From Eubacteriales bacterium (lineage in GTDB: Bacteria; Bacillota; Clostridia; Lachnospirales; Lachnospiraceae), in NCBI GenBank assembly GCA_030539395.1, contig JAUNSC010000036.1, positions 1 through 33,537 on the forward strand: a stretch of DNA of 33,537 nucleotides, given 5' to 3'. Each line of letters begins with the position of its first letter. Position 1 is the first letter of the stretch. The translations under genes were made by a program, and so were the position numbers. Positions 24,118 through 32,918 of this stretch are shown here, piece by piece. The notes under the pieces are model-generated. The model searched no databases and was not told the DNA's origin. It was given only the letters and a program-made list of their open reading frames with translations.

Positions 24118-25260
24118 TCACCTTCCCCGCATTTTATCCGCTATTCTCGCATCCATATATTCAAGTTTTTCAACCATTAATTTCGCAACATTTTCCATCA
24201 ATGGAACAACAACAGAATTGCCAAACTGCTTATATGCCTGTGTATCTGATACCGGAATTTTAAAACTGTCCGGAAATCCCTGTAATCTTGCACACTCTCT
24301 TGGAGTAAGTCTTCTTGGATTCTTTCCATCCTGTGCGATCAGTATTTCTGAGCCATCTTTATAATACCTTGCACTTATTGTTCTTGACGCCCCATCCAAC
24401 GGAGCGATTCCATATCCGAAGCCATTACCGGCTGCTCTATGCTTTGCAGCATAATTTTGCAGATATGTCCACAGTTTATCGGACAAAGTATATTTTGCTT
24501 CAACTTCCTTATCCAGAATATCTCTCATAACCGGCTTTGGATTTTCAGGTGTCAGCTTAAACTCAAATTTAACATCTTTCCCATATCTTTCTCTGTCAAA
24601 TCCAACTATGATAATTCTTTCTCTGTGCTGCGGTACATAATTCTGACCATCCAGAATATCGTGAAATACCTCATAATCCAGCTCGTCCAGAGATTCTTTA
24701 ATTACCTGGAAAGTCCGTCCCTTATCATGGCTGCAAAGATTTTTGACATTTTCCAGCAGAAACGCTTTCGGACGTTTTTCTTTTAAAATTCTGCAAACAT
24801 CAAAAAACAGCGTTCCCTGGGTTTTATCGGCAAATCCGGTTTCCCTGCCCAGACTGTTCTTTTTGGAAACTCCGGCAATCGAAAATGGCTGACACGGGAA
24901 CCCCGCAACCAGGATATCGTGATCCGGTATATCCTTCTCATTCACCTGTGTAATATCTCCATCCGGCTGCTCACCAAAATTTGCAAAATACGTCTGCTGA
25001 CTATATTTATTCCATTCATTGGAATATACGCAATGTCCGCCAGCCCTGTCAAAAGCGATTCTCATACCCCCAATTCCCGCAAACAGATCGATAAAAGAAA
25101 ATTGTTTATTTGATACATTTTTCTGCTTTCTTCTCATATCTGTAATATAATAAGCTGCTGCTTCTCTCAGGCAATCCTGTATGCTCTGTCCGCTCTGCAA
25201 AGAATACGTATTCAGCTCTTCATATAATTCATCTTCTATTCTTACATGCACCTGTTTCAT
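24118..25260 (-). CDS. DNA (cytosine-5) methyltransferase with N-terminal ribbon-helix-helix-like domain
   Basis: A 380-residue methylase. Motif I is FIDLFAGIGGMR, motif IV GFPCQPFS with catalytic Cys123, motif VI LLENVKNL, motif VIII QHRERIIIVGF, motif X FGNSVVVPL; the stretch before motif IX (about 240-290) holds the target-recognition region. Residues 1-45 read MKQVHVRIEDELYEELNTYS, an RHH/CopG-like strand-helix-helix, which could bind the operon's own promoter as HTH-bearing methylases such as M.SsoII do. The ATG at 25260 is 9 bases from AGGAG; an ATG at 25266 is only 3 bases away. It is the first gene of the cassette. Confidence 0.92.
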   Translation of the reverse strand: MKQVHVRIEDELYEELNTYSLQSGQSIQDCLREAAAYYITDMRRKQKNVSNKQFSFIDLFAGIGGMRIAFDRAGGHCVYSNEWNKYSQQTYFANFGEQPDGDITQVNEKDIPDHDILVAGFPCQPFSIAGVSKKNSLGRETGFADKTQGTLFFDVCRILKEKRPKAFLLENVKNLCSHDKGRTFQVIKESLDELDYEVFHDILDGQNYVPQHRERIIIVGFDRERYGKDVKFEFKLTPENPKPVMRDILDKEVEAKYTLSDKLWTYLQNYAAKHRAAGNGFGYGIAPLDGASRTISARYYKDGSEILIAQDGKNPRRLTPRECARLQGFPDSFKIPVSDTQAYKQFGNSVVVPLMENVAKLMVEKLEYMDARIADKMRGR

Positions 25261-25303
25261 TCTCATTCGCTCCTGGGAATAATCTTATACCTGATTTTTC
25301 CCT

Positions 25304-25332
25304 ATTATACTCTCAAAGCGCAAAAAAAGCAA
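25304..25332 (-). promoter_or_regulatory. promoter of the restriction-modification operon
   Basis: On the minus strand TTGCTT, 17 bases, then TATAAT, about 44 bases before the methylase ATG. The -35 box overlaps the stem base and T-run of the upstream operon's terminator. Confidence 0.6.
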
Positions 25333-25361
25333 GCGAAATTATCGAACATATTTTCGCCTGC
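25322..25361 (-). terminator. terminator of the phosphosignalling operon
   Basis: On the minus strand a stem of about 10 bp (GCAGGCGAAA with TTTCGCTTGC, one G-T pair) around a loop of about 13 bases is followed by seven T residues. It lies about 65 bases after the kinase stop. Confidence 0.7.
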
Positions 25362-25425
25362 CTTTTCAGTTCCTATTTTAACCGTATTTGCATTGCACAA
25401 GGATAAGTCACTACATGATGCCATT

Positions 25426-28400
25426 CTACTCCAGCAACGGGCAATTTGCAAACGCATTTTCTGCTATTTCCGGCTTCTCGCCTTTGTACGTTACCGTTTC
25501 CAGCGAATCACAGCTATAGAATGCAAACTCTCCAATGGAAGTTACGCCAGACGGTATCTCAATGCTGCGCAGCGTATCACACCAGGAGAACGCATGTCTT
25601 CCAATCGTCTCCACCGTGTCCGGAAGCATCACCTGTTCCAAATTATCATTGGACTCAAATGCAAATGCACCTATTTCCACTGTGCCATCCAACACGGTAT
25701 ACCCGGTACCCTGTTTTGCAATCGGATAACGTACAAGGCAGGTCTGGTCTGCCGTATACAGCACTCCATCCACACTGATGTAATGTTTATTCTTTTCATT
25801 CACCGTAATGTTGGAAAGTTTTATCATATCAGCAAATTGCTTTCCCAAACTGCTGACTTTCTCCGGAATATAAAGCGATTCCACATTATTGACATTAAAA
25901 AATGCACAAGCGCCAATCTTTGTTACCTCTCCCCCTATCTTGATTTCCGTAATACTGTCACGGTACTCGTCCCAGGGCGGGGGATTTTCAGAATAATCCT
26001 CCATGTCTCCTGAGCCGGATATGGTCAGCTTCCCTGTTTCTGACAATGACCAGGTCAGTTTTTCTCCGCAGGTCCCCTCCGCTAAAATCTTTTCCTCTGC
26101 CAGCAACGGGCAATTTGCAAACGCATTTTCTGCTATTTCCGGCTTCTCGCCTTTGTACGTTACCGTTTCCAACAAATCACAGTCATTAAATGCCCACTCT
26201 CCAATAGAAGTTACACCGGACGGTATCTCAATGCTGCGCAGCGCATCACACCATGAAAACGCCTTTCTTCCAATCGTCTCCACCGTGTCCGGAAGCATCA
26301 CCTGTTCCAGATTTCTGCACTCCGTAAATGCACTTGACCCTATTTCTACTGTGCCGTCCAACACGGTGTACTCATTACCCTCTTTCGCCATTGGATACCT
26401 CTCAAGGCTTGTCCGGTCTGCCGTATACAGCACTCCATCCATGCTGATGTAATCCTTATTCTTTTCATCCACCGTAATGTTGGAAAGTTTCCTCATACCA
26501 GCAAACTGAAGTCCCAAACGCTTGACCTGCTCCGGGACATAAAGCGATTCTACCTGATTGACATTAAAAAATGCAAAGTCACCGATTCCGGTTACCTCCT
26601 TCCCTATCTCGATTTCCGTAATACTGTCACAATACCCGTACCAGGGCGGACGGTTATCATCATTCGTTGAATAATCCTCCATGTCACCGGAGCCGGATAT
26701 GGTCAGCTTCCCTGTTTCTGACAATGACCAGGTCAGGTTTTCTCCGCAGGTCCCCTCCGCTAAAATCTCTTCCTCTGCCAGCAACGGACAATTTTCAAAC
26801 GCATTTTCTGCTATTTCCGGCTCCTCGCCCTTATACGTTACCGTTTCCAATGCAGAGCAATTGGAAAATGCATTTCCCCCAATGGCCGTCACACTGGCCG
26901 GTATCTCTATACTGCTCAGACTGCTGCAATAAGAAAACGTATAGGGTTCAATAGTAGTTACACCATCCGGTATCCGGATGCTGCTCAAACCAGGGCAATC
27001 ATAAAATGCCAACCATCCAATAGCTCCCACCGTATCCGGAAGCTCTACCTGTTCCAGATACCGGCACTTTGCAAAGGCACTCGTCTCTACCGTCAATGTC
27101 CCGTCCGGCACAGTATAGACTGTATCTGATTTTGCCGGAGGATATCGTACAAGACTGGTATGATCTGATGTATACAGTACTCCATCCTCTGCTTTATAAT
27201 ATTCATTTTTCGCATCTACTTCAATTTCAGCAAGATCAATTATATTAAGGCATTCACTGCCCAGACTGCTGATCTTCTCCGGAATATAAAGCGTTTTTAC
27301 ATTCATAACATACCAAAATGCATAATCACCAATTCCCGTTACCTTTTCTCCTATCTCAATTTCCGTAATGCTGTCACGGTACCTGTACCAGGGAGCACAG
27401 TTTTCATCATTTCCTGAATAATCCTCCATGTCGCCGGAGCCGGATATGACCAGTTCACCTGTTTCCGACAATGACCATGTCAGATTCTCTCCGCAGTCGC
27501 CCTTTGCCACAGGAGCCGGGCCAGACAGACGGCCGGCTGCGAACACACCCCCCGCTGTTAAAACGACAATGCCGGCAGCAATCGCCGCTTTTTTTAACCA
27601 TTTCGGTTTGCGTTTCCGTTTTAGCGCCGCCTCCAGTTCCTCCATGGTCTGTATCCGCTTCTCCGGCCTGAGCGCCAGGCCCTTTTTCAAAGCTTTCAGG
27701 ATCTCCTCCGGAATCTTTTTTCTCTGTGCTTCCGTCAGCTGCAATTCTTCCTGCTGCATACGGCTCAGAGAAGATGGCAGCACCTTTCCTGTGATACAGT
27801 AATAAATTGTGGCGCACATGGCGTATACGTCCGTCCACGGTCCAATGTGCCCTGTCTCTGAATACTGTTCCAGGGGGCTGAATCCATTAGACACAACCCG
27901 CTGAGTCGGCGGCAGTTCTCCATCATTGTTTTTTCCTCCGGAATCTCTTTTTTTCAGGTCAAGTTCCTTGGCGGCCCCCAAATCCAGCAGGCGGATGTTT
28001 CCGTCCTTCTGAATCATGATGTTGTCAGGCTTGATATCCCGGTGGATCATATTCTGCTTATGTATTGTGTCCATGCCTTTGATAATGGGCATCAGCAGAC
28101 TGATACACTTCTTTGCTTCCATTGGACCTTCCCGCTTCAGCCTGTCCTTCAGTGTTTCCCCTTCTACAAAATCCATGACAATGTATGCCGTTTCATTTTC
28201 CATAAAGACATCCCTGACGCGGACAATCTCCGGAATCCGATCAATTTTGGCCATTTTCTGCGCTTCTCTGATAAAACTTCTGCATCCTGCATCCTGATCT
28301 GCAACGGAACTGTTCCAGGAAACATCATTCACATGCGCCGCATCCCGGTTCACCGCTCCATCCGGAAAATACTCCTTGACCGCCACTTTAATATTCAGCA

Positions 28401-28602
28401 TCAGGTCAAAGCCCACATACGTAATCCCAAAACCGCCCCGTCCCATCACTCTTCCGACCAGGTATCTTCCCTTCAGAATCGTATACTCGCGCAGGGCACA
28501 CTCCGGCTGCGGCACACTGCCGTGCCGGTACCCGCACACCGGACAGCAGGGCCGCTCATCCTCCAGCTCAGACATGCAATTCATACACCGATGTATCTTC
28601 AT
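25426..28602 (-). CDS. membrane Ser/Thr protein kinase with zinc ribbon and extracellular LRR_5 repeats
   Basis: From the ATG at 28602 (GAGGGTG, 6 bases), 1058 residues. Order: a zinc-ribbon-like segment at 1-30 (CMNC, CPVCG); a Hanks kinase at about 45-330 with glycine loop GRGGFG, Lys76 (VAVK), HRDIKPDN with Asp189, and DLG at 207-209 in place of DFG; one membrane helix at about 337-358; then three long repeats, each starting CGENLTWSLSETG or a close variant and followed by BspA-type LRR_5 units (FANCPLLEE, LPDTVETIGRKAF). The repeats should face outside. The protein ends at NCPLLE, inside the motif that joins repeats, so it looks cut at a repeat boundary. It is the last gene of a phosphorylation operon. 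Confidence 0.9.
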   Translation of the reverse strand: MKIHRCMNCMSELEDERPCCPVCGYRHGSVPQPECALREYTILKGRYLVGRVMGRGGFGITYVGFDLMLNIKVAVKEYFPDGAVNRDAAHVNDVSWNSSVADQDAGCRSFIREAQKMAKIDRIPEIVRVRDVFMENETAYIVMDFVEGETLKDRLKREGPMEAKKCISLLMPIIKGMDTIHKQNMIHRDIKPDNIMIQKDGNIRLLDLGAAKELDLKKRDSGGKNNDGELPPTQRVVSNGFSPLEQYSETGHIGPWTDVYAMCATIYYCITGKVLPSSLSRMQQEELQLTEAQRKKIPEEILKALKKGLALRPEKRIQTMEELEAALKRKRKPKWLKKAAIAAGIVVLTAGGVFAAGRLSGPAPVAKGDCGENLTWSLSETGELVISGSGDMEDYSGNDENCAPWYRYRDSITEIEIGEKVTGIGDYAFWYVMNVKTLYIPEKISSLGSECLNIIDLAEIEVDAKNEYYKAEDGVLYTSDHTSLVRYPPAKSDTVYTVPDGTLTVETSAFAKCRYLEQVELPDTVGAIGWLAFYDCPGLSSIRIPDGVTTIEPYTFSYCSSLSSIEIPASVTAIGGNAFSNCSALETVTYKGEEPEIAENAFENCPLLAEEEILAEGTCGENLTWSLSETGKLTISGSGDMEDYSTNDDNRPPWYGYCDSITEIEIGKEVTGIGDFAFFNVNQVESLYVPEQVKRLGLQFAGMRKLSNITVDEKNKDYISMDGVLYTADRTSLERYPMAKEGNEYTVLDGTVEIGSSAFTECRNLEQVMLPDTVETIGRKAFSWCDALRSIEIPSGVTSIGEWAFNDCDLLETVTYKGEKPEIAENAFANCPLLAEEKILAEGTCGEKLTWSLSETGKLTISGSGDMEDYSENPPPWDEYRDSITEIKIGGEVTKIGACAFFNVNNVESLYIPEKVSSLGKQFADMIKLSNITVNEKNKHYISVDGVLYTADQTCLVRYPIAKQGTGYTVLDGTVEIGAFAFESNDNLEQVMLPDTVETIGRHAFSWCDTLRSIEIPSGVTSIGEFAFYSCDSLETVTYKGEKPEIAENAFANCPLLE
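25434..27500. repeat. three tandem DNA repeats of about 670 bp inside the kinase gene
   Basis: Blocks such as CGTTACCGTTTCCA and AACGCATTTTCTGC recur near 25450-25503, 26120-26174 and 26800-26850. Spacing is about 670 then 680 bases, with long near-identical stretches between the first two units. They encode the extracellular LRR modules. The newest-looking pair, toward the C-terminus, is nearly identical, pointing to recent duplication. Recombination between units could change receptor length. Confidence 0.8.
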
Positions 28603-28639
28603 TCTCAACACCCTCTCTTTTTCCCGAACCGTACACAGC

Positions 28640-30016
28640 TCATTTTATAATGAATGATACCTTATCCGAACCCAATGATACTCTGTCTCCCGTATTCAGA
28701 GAATACATCGCCATGGCATTGATCCTGGTTCCATTTACCATGGTGCCATAAGATGAATTCAGATCCTGTAAAATCCATTTTCCGTTCTCATATTGAATCC
28801 TGCAGTGTCTGCGGCTGACACCTCCGGCCTCGGGAATCACCAGGTCACAATCCCGGTTTCTTCCAATACTGGTTGACGAAGCACCTCCGCATTCAAATAC
28901 TTTTCCTCCAAGGGGCCCGCTGACAAACTGCAGCTGAAGTGATGCTTTCCACGCCTGTGATCTTCCCACCATAACTGCCTGTTTCAGGCATTTCCGCAAA
29001 ATGTAAATGCAACTGGTCCACAGAAACACCATGACAAATATTTCCTTAATCAGGCCTATTCGTGAAGCCGTCAGGCTTACTTTATTAATCATTTGTTCCG
29101 ACTGGATGACAGCATTAAACTTCCTCTCATTCATGTGGGCCAGGACAAACAGGTACTCTGATACTCCGCTGTTCCATACAAAATGGCCGGCCACTGAAGC
29201 CAGAAAGGTTACTGCAAAATCTTTGTTGAAGATAGAATCTTTTGTAAACCTGCCACACGGAGAATTCAGTGCAACAGCAGCGGCATAAGGTGCACAGAAC
29301 AGCGCATGTCCACCCACTGCCAGGAAGGCACGAAGCAGTTCCGTCTCTGTTCCATACTCCAGGCCATACGTAATGGATTCAAAACCTCCGAATCCTGCGC
29401 CCACTGCCGCCCCAATCACCAGTCCGGTCAGACCATACATCCTCTTATTTCTGAAAAAGAGGAAAAGAATAATGACCGCAGCTGCAAGTTTGGCCGGCTC
29501 TTCCCGAAATGCCGCCAGGGATGCAAGGGAATATTCTATCCCCTTATATGTAACGCTGCCTGGAATTCCTATAAAAAAAATGCCCGTCACAAAAAAGGAG
29601 AGTATCGCTCCCAATACAAAATACAAAGCAAGCTGATACCACGTAATATTCCTTGGTATGTTAATTTCCCAAAAGAAAATCATCAGACCGACAGGAACAA
29701 ACAAGGAAATTAAAACAGCCATCACATGGTCAGCAGAAACTACTCTGATGAATAACACCTCATTGTCCAGATATTCCAGTACAAGCATTAACAGAACAAC
29801 AACAGCCCCAATCCCTAAAAACCTGAGATACAGCCACGGTTTTCTCCATTTTTGGAGCATGTTCTGCTCCGTTGTTTTATCCATGGAAGTACCTGCCAGC
29901 AGCGCATATTCTAAATCCTCTTTCGTGTGATGTTTCAGACTCTCTGAAAATAAATCCTTCCATTTTATTTGATTCGCATCCTCATCCGCCCTCTTAAAAA
30001 AGGTTGTATTTCCCAT
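28640..30016 (-). CDS. PrsW-like intramembrane protease fused to C-terminal FHA domain
   Basis: From the ATG at 30016, 458 residues. A cytoplasmic N-terminal part of about 60 residues is followed by seven or eight membrane helices (about 66-345). These carry the PrsW pattern: EEPAK (Glu172, Glu173, Lys176), GFGGFES (Glu213), GGHALF (His237) and AGHFVWN (His278), the likely metal-site residues. A C-terminal FHA domain (about 375-458) has GR-x-x-x-C-D, SRRHC and NSSYGTMVNG for phosphothreonine binding. The start is 9 bases after AGGAGG. PrsW cuts anti-sigma factors elsewhere; here the FHA fusion suggests recruitment by phosphorylation. Gap to the previous gene is 13 bases. Confidence 0.8.
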   Translation of the reverse strand: MGNTTFFKRADEDANQIKWKDLFSESLKHHTKEDLEYALLAGTSMDKTTEQNMLQKWRKPWLYLRFLGIGAVVVLLMLVLEYLDNEVLFIRVVSADHVMAVLISLFVPVGLMIFFWEINIPRNITWYQLALYFVLGAILSFFVTGIFFIGIPGSVTYKGIEYSLASLAAFREEPAKLAAAVIILFLFFRNKRMYGLTGLVIGAAVGAGFGGFESITYGLEYGTETELLRAFLAVGGHALFCAPYAAAVALNSPCGRFTKDSIFNKDFAVTFLASVAGHFVWNSGVSEYLFVLAHMNERKFNAVIQSEQMINKVSLTASRIGLIKEIFVMVFLWTSCIYILRKCLKQAVMVGRSQAWKASLQLQFVSGPLGGKVFECGGASSTSIGRNRDCDLVIPEAGGVSRRHCRIQYENGKWILQDLNSSYGTMVNGTRINAMAMYSLNTGDRVSLGSDKVSFIIK

Positions 30017-30029
30017 TTCTTCATTCCTC

Positions 30030-31349
30030 CTATCCTTTCCTGCTGACAAGGAACATATGATTACGGTCTGCCAGGTAAAAGATGTCTCCTTCCTTCAGTT
30101 CATACGGTTCATTTGCTGCCAGCTTTACTCCATCTCCCATATATGTACCGCAGGTAGAACCCACATCCATCAAAAGCAGCTTCCCTTTTTCCGGTATCAC
30201 CTCACAGTGCCGTCCGCTGACTCCCCTTGTATCATCCGGATAACTGATCTGGCAATCCACACTTCTTCCGATCCAGCAAATTCCCCGGATGTCATACGCT
30301 CTTCCTTTCATAACTCCCTCTATGCCGATAAGACAATACTGCGGAATATCGCCGACCGGTTTCGTCCTGTCTTCTCCGCCTTCTGCCGGTTTTGTTTTAT
30401 CAGGGTCCTCTATCTGCCGGACCGATGGCTGAGACTGTTTCTTACTTTGCATTTCCAAAGCAGTATCGTTTTTCTTTAATTTGGCTTTCCGGCGTTTTTC
30501 CTGCTTTTGCTCAGCATAAGCTTTTAATGCCTGTATACGTTTTTTTCTCATTTTCATGCTTAAATACAGGGCTGCAAAAGCCACAATAAAGTAAATCACC
30601 ATCATTATCCAGGTGGAAGCATCTAACGTTGACTTATCTCTTCCTGTGTCTCCGCCCGATTCCTCCGGGATTTGTGCCGTATTTCCCAGCGCCCACTCCG
30701 GATTCAGCTCTGTCTGTGACAAATCAATCATTTCAAGCGAATAATTATACAAATCAGCCGAAAGAATTCCCATTACATGAGAGTTTTCCTTATGCACTAC
30801 CGGACTGCCGCATATCCAAAAATCCTCCAGTTGTGTCCCGCTGTCATACCTGCCCAGATCATTTTTCTGCCATGACTCTATGTCCGCTTCATACTCATAC
30901 ACTCCTTTTTGATAATAAACAAGGATCTGTGCCATATCCATATCCGGTGCGGACGACCTGTCCGCTCCGACAGAAGGATAGTCCCCTGTCTCAGCCGCAC
31001 TTAAAAAGGACAGACCCGACTGATTTCCTGCAACTGTGACTTTCTCCTGAAAGTCTCCCTGCAGGAGATATAAATCATAACCGCCCTCTTCCAGCACCCC
31101 TGCCATATCACACGAAACAAGCCAGAAACATCCTGTCTCCAAATCCTTAATCTTTGTTGCAGAAAGAGTTACTGATGTATCCTCATCTTTTATGCAATAA
31201 AGATAGAATATGCTGTGTTTCTCTTCTGATTCCGCCTGTACCGTCTGACCGCAAAAGCTTATGAGAAACAGCAAAAGCAATACTTTTATTTCCCTGCATC
31301 CTGCAGTTTTCCCTCCCATGTCTTTTTCTCTTTTCTCTTTCCTTCTCAT
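30030..31349 (-). CDS. secreted-domain membrane protein with cytoplasmic FHA domain
   Basis: From the ATG at 31349 (GGGAGG, 5 bases), 439 residues. The signal peptide has a charged start and hydrophobic core at about 22-34, with cleavage likely after VQA (residue 39). An outside domain (about 40-245) follows, then a membrane helix at about 246-268 followed by KMRKKR, a charged linker, and a cytoplasmic FHA domain at about 352-436 (WIGRSVDCQI, VSGRHCEV, GSTCGTYMGDG). The outside part has a trypsin-like feel (FWLVSCD, DMDMAQILV, GSPVVHKENSHVMGIL) but no full catalytic triad, so it may be a dead protease fold used for sensing. That fold call is tentative. Confidence 0.8.
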   Translation of the reverse strand: MRRKEKREKDMGGKTAGCREIKVLLLLFLISFCGQTVQAESEEKHSIFYLYCIKDEDTSVTLSATKIKDLETGCFWLVSCDMAGVLEEGGYDLYLLQGDFQEKVTVAGNQSGLSFLSAAETGDYPSVGADRSSAPDMDMAQILVYYQKGVYEYEADIESWQKNDLGRYDSGTQLEDFWICGSPVVHKENSHVMGILSADLYNYSLEMIDLSQTELNPEWALGNTAQIPEESGGDTGRDKSTLDASTWIMMVIYFIVAFAALYLSMKMRKKRIQALKAYAEQKQEKRRKAKLKKNDTALEMQSKKQSQPSVRQIEDPDKTKPAEGGEDRTKPVGDIPQYCLIGIEGVMKGRAYDIRGICWIGRSVDCQISYPDDTRGVSGRHCEVIPEKGKLLLMDVGSTCGTYMGDGVKLAANEPYELKEGDIFYLADRNHMFLVSRKG

Positions 31350-31365
31350 ACGTTCCTCCCTGGCT

Positions 31366-32874
31366 TCATTCGTTATATTCCAAAATAACTGCAGTATAGT
31401 TATCCTGATGCGGCCTGTTTGATGTCCCGATCGTATCATGAATGGACTGTGCAGCGCTTTGTGCCGGCTGCTTCAGAAGCTGTTCCAGTTTCCGTTCATC
31501 AATGGTACCAAAAACACCGTCTGATGTCAGCAGCACCTTATCTCCTTTTTTCAGGAGGATGCCGCCTGTATTCCGATCCACATATTTTATCATCCCCTGC
31601 CCCACATAACTGGTCAGGTTCCTTCTCTGCGGATCCAGATGCACGCTATGCAGGTCGCCCTGGTTATTTATAACCTTCAATGCCAGTTCTTCCTGATAAT
31701 TGTGCTCTCTGTTCAACTGAATCAGTCCCCCGCTGCGCCACAGCCAGATCCTGCTGTCACCAATCGTCAGAAAATACAGCATTCCCTGCCAGATCACGCC
31801 TATTACCATCGTCGAACCGCTTCTTTCCGTATTCTGCAAAATACGGTTCACTTCTTTATTTACATTAAGCGCCATTTCCAATATGGCATCCGTGGGATCC
31901 ATCGTTTCAATGCTCTGATAAAAAGTATCTACACATACTTTTACAACGGTATTGCTGACTATTGCCCCATTTTGCAGTCCGCCCATTCCATCTGCAACAA
32001 TTGCCAGCATATCTCCCGGCTTTGCATTTTTCACATCCGTAAGCTCATCTGCATAAAAGCTGTCCTGCTGATCGTTTCTTGCGCCAATCCCATGTATTTT
32101 TCCGATTCTGCTCTTTTCACTTTGCACAATTTTTTCTTCTTCTACCACTCTTATGCGGGATTTTTCCGAATTGTTCCTCTTGTTTTTTCTTCGGCCTTTC
32201 ATAAACAAAGCGATGGCTGCCGCCACGAACAGTCCGGCAGCGAACCCGATTCCCTGCTTCAAAAGCTGTCCTGTGATTACCGTCAGCACCGAAGTTTCCG
32301 TCTCGGATTCGCTTTCTGTCTCCGCTCCGGTTTCCGTTTCTGCTTCTGTTTCCGTCTCCATTCCGGTTTCCGATGTTCCCAGTCCTGTCTTCCCTTCCCC
32401 AGTTTCCGTTTCCGTCATTCTTTCGTCTGCTTCCGTTTGCTGTGTTTCCTGCTCTGTCTCAGATTCCGGAACTTTGATTTCATCCTGCAATGTCTCGGAA
32501 ACTGTCACGGAAAATCCGGCGTTTCGTCTCTCTTCGGCATTTCCCCCCTGTTCTCCTTTCACATCAATTACCAGATAATATGTCTGTCCCGCTTCCATTT
32601 CATAATACATGCTGAAATTAAAATCCATCTCCCCGCAGTTATCATTTTCCTGCAGCAAATGCTGCTCACTGTCAAACAAATATCCGTGCAGATCCAGCGC
32701 TTCGGTACTTCCCTGTGACCACAGGGTATACGTACCACTTTGTTCCGGGGTAAAACTATAACAGTAATTTTCACGAACCTCCATACTGCTGTTTAAATTC
32801 ATCTTTTCACATTCTGTGGTAAATATGGCAGCCACATCCCCGGAAACTGCCGCATCCGTTCTCTCATCTCCCAT
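31366..32874 (-). CDS. membrane PP2C-type Ser/Thr phosphatase with PPC-like domain
   Basis: A 502-residue protein. Residues about 25-127 resemble a PPC/pre-peptidase beta domain (YSFTPEQSGTYTLWSQG, LEAGQTYY-like pattern). A Glu/Thr-rich linker is at about 132-195, one membrane helix at 206-226 followed by KGRRKNKR, and a PP2C phosphatase at about 255-500 with metal-site motifs GARNDQQDSF (Asp271), ADGMGG (Asp295), GDSR, TSDGVFG and QDNYTAVIL. It would reverse kinase action on cytoplasmic targets. The strong site GGGGAGG supports the start, yet no N-terminal signal peptide exists, so topology of the first 200 residues is uncertain. Confidence 0.88.
   Translation of the reverse strand: MGDERTDAAVSGDVAAIFTTECEKMNLNSSMEVRENYCYSFTPEQSGTYTLWSQGSTEALDLHGYLFDSEQHLLQENDNCGEMDFNFSMYYEMEAGQTYYLVIDVKGEQGGNAEERRNAGFSVTVSETLQDEIKVPESETEQETQQTEADERMTETETGEGKTGLGTSETGMETETEAETETGAETESESETETSVLTVITGQLLKQGIGFAAGLFVAAAIALFMKGRRKNKRNNSEKSRIRVVEEEKIVQSEKSRIGKIHGIGARNDQQDSFYADELTDVKNAKPGDMLAIVADGMGGLQNGAIVSNTVVKVCVDTFYQSIETMDPTDAILEMALNVNKEVNRILQNTERSGSTMVIGVIWQGMLYFLTIGDSRIWLWRSGGLIQLNREHNYQEELALKVINNQGDLHSVHLDPQRRNLTSYVGQGMIKYVDRNTGGILLKKGDKVLLTSDGVFGTIDERKLEQLLKQPAQSAAQSIHDTIGTSNRPHQDNYTAVILEYNE
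32280..32450. repeat. low-complexity Glu/Thr-coding repeat in the phosphatase gene
   Basis: Short degenerate repeats such as TTCCGTTTC and TTCTGTTTCCG encode alternating Thr-Glu units of the linker before the membrane helix. Slippage could vary linker length. Confidence 0.6.
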
Positions 32875-32918
32875 ACGCTTCCTCCCCTGACCCTTTCTGC
32901 AAATTCATCCTGAGTTTA

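Noticed and set aside
25434-27500. CRISPR-like or phage-type repeat array
   Set aside because: The units are about 670 bp, in frame and encode LRR modules; there are no short repeats with unique spacers anywhere in the window.
26003-27802. Repeated plus-strand frames each beginning MSPEPDM
   Set aside because: They are the antisense of the tandem LRR repeats, and repeat only because the sense gene does.
31639-32718. Long plus-strand frame of 359 codons
   Set aside because: Antisense to the phosphatase gene and rich in Cys/Phe/His; the opposite frame has full PP2C motifs and a ribosome site.
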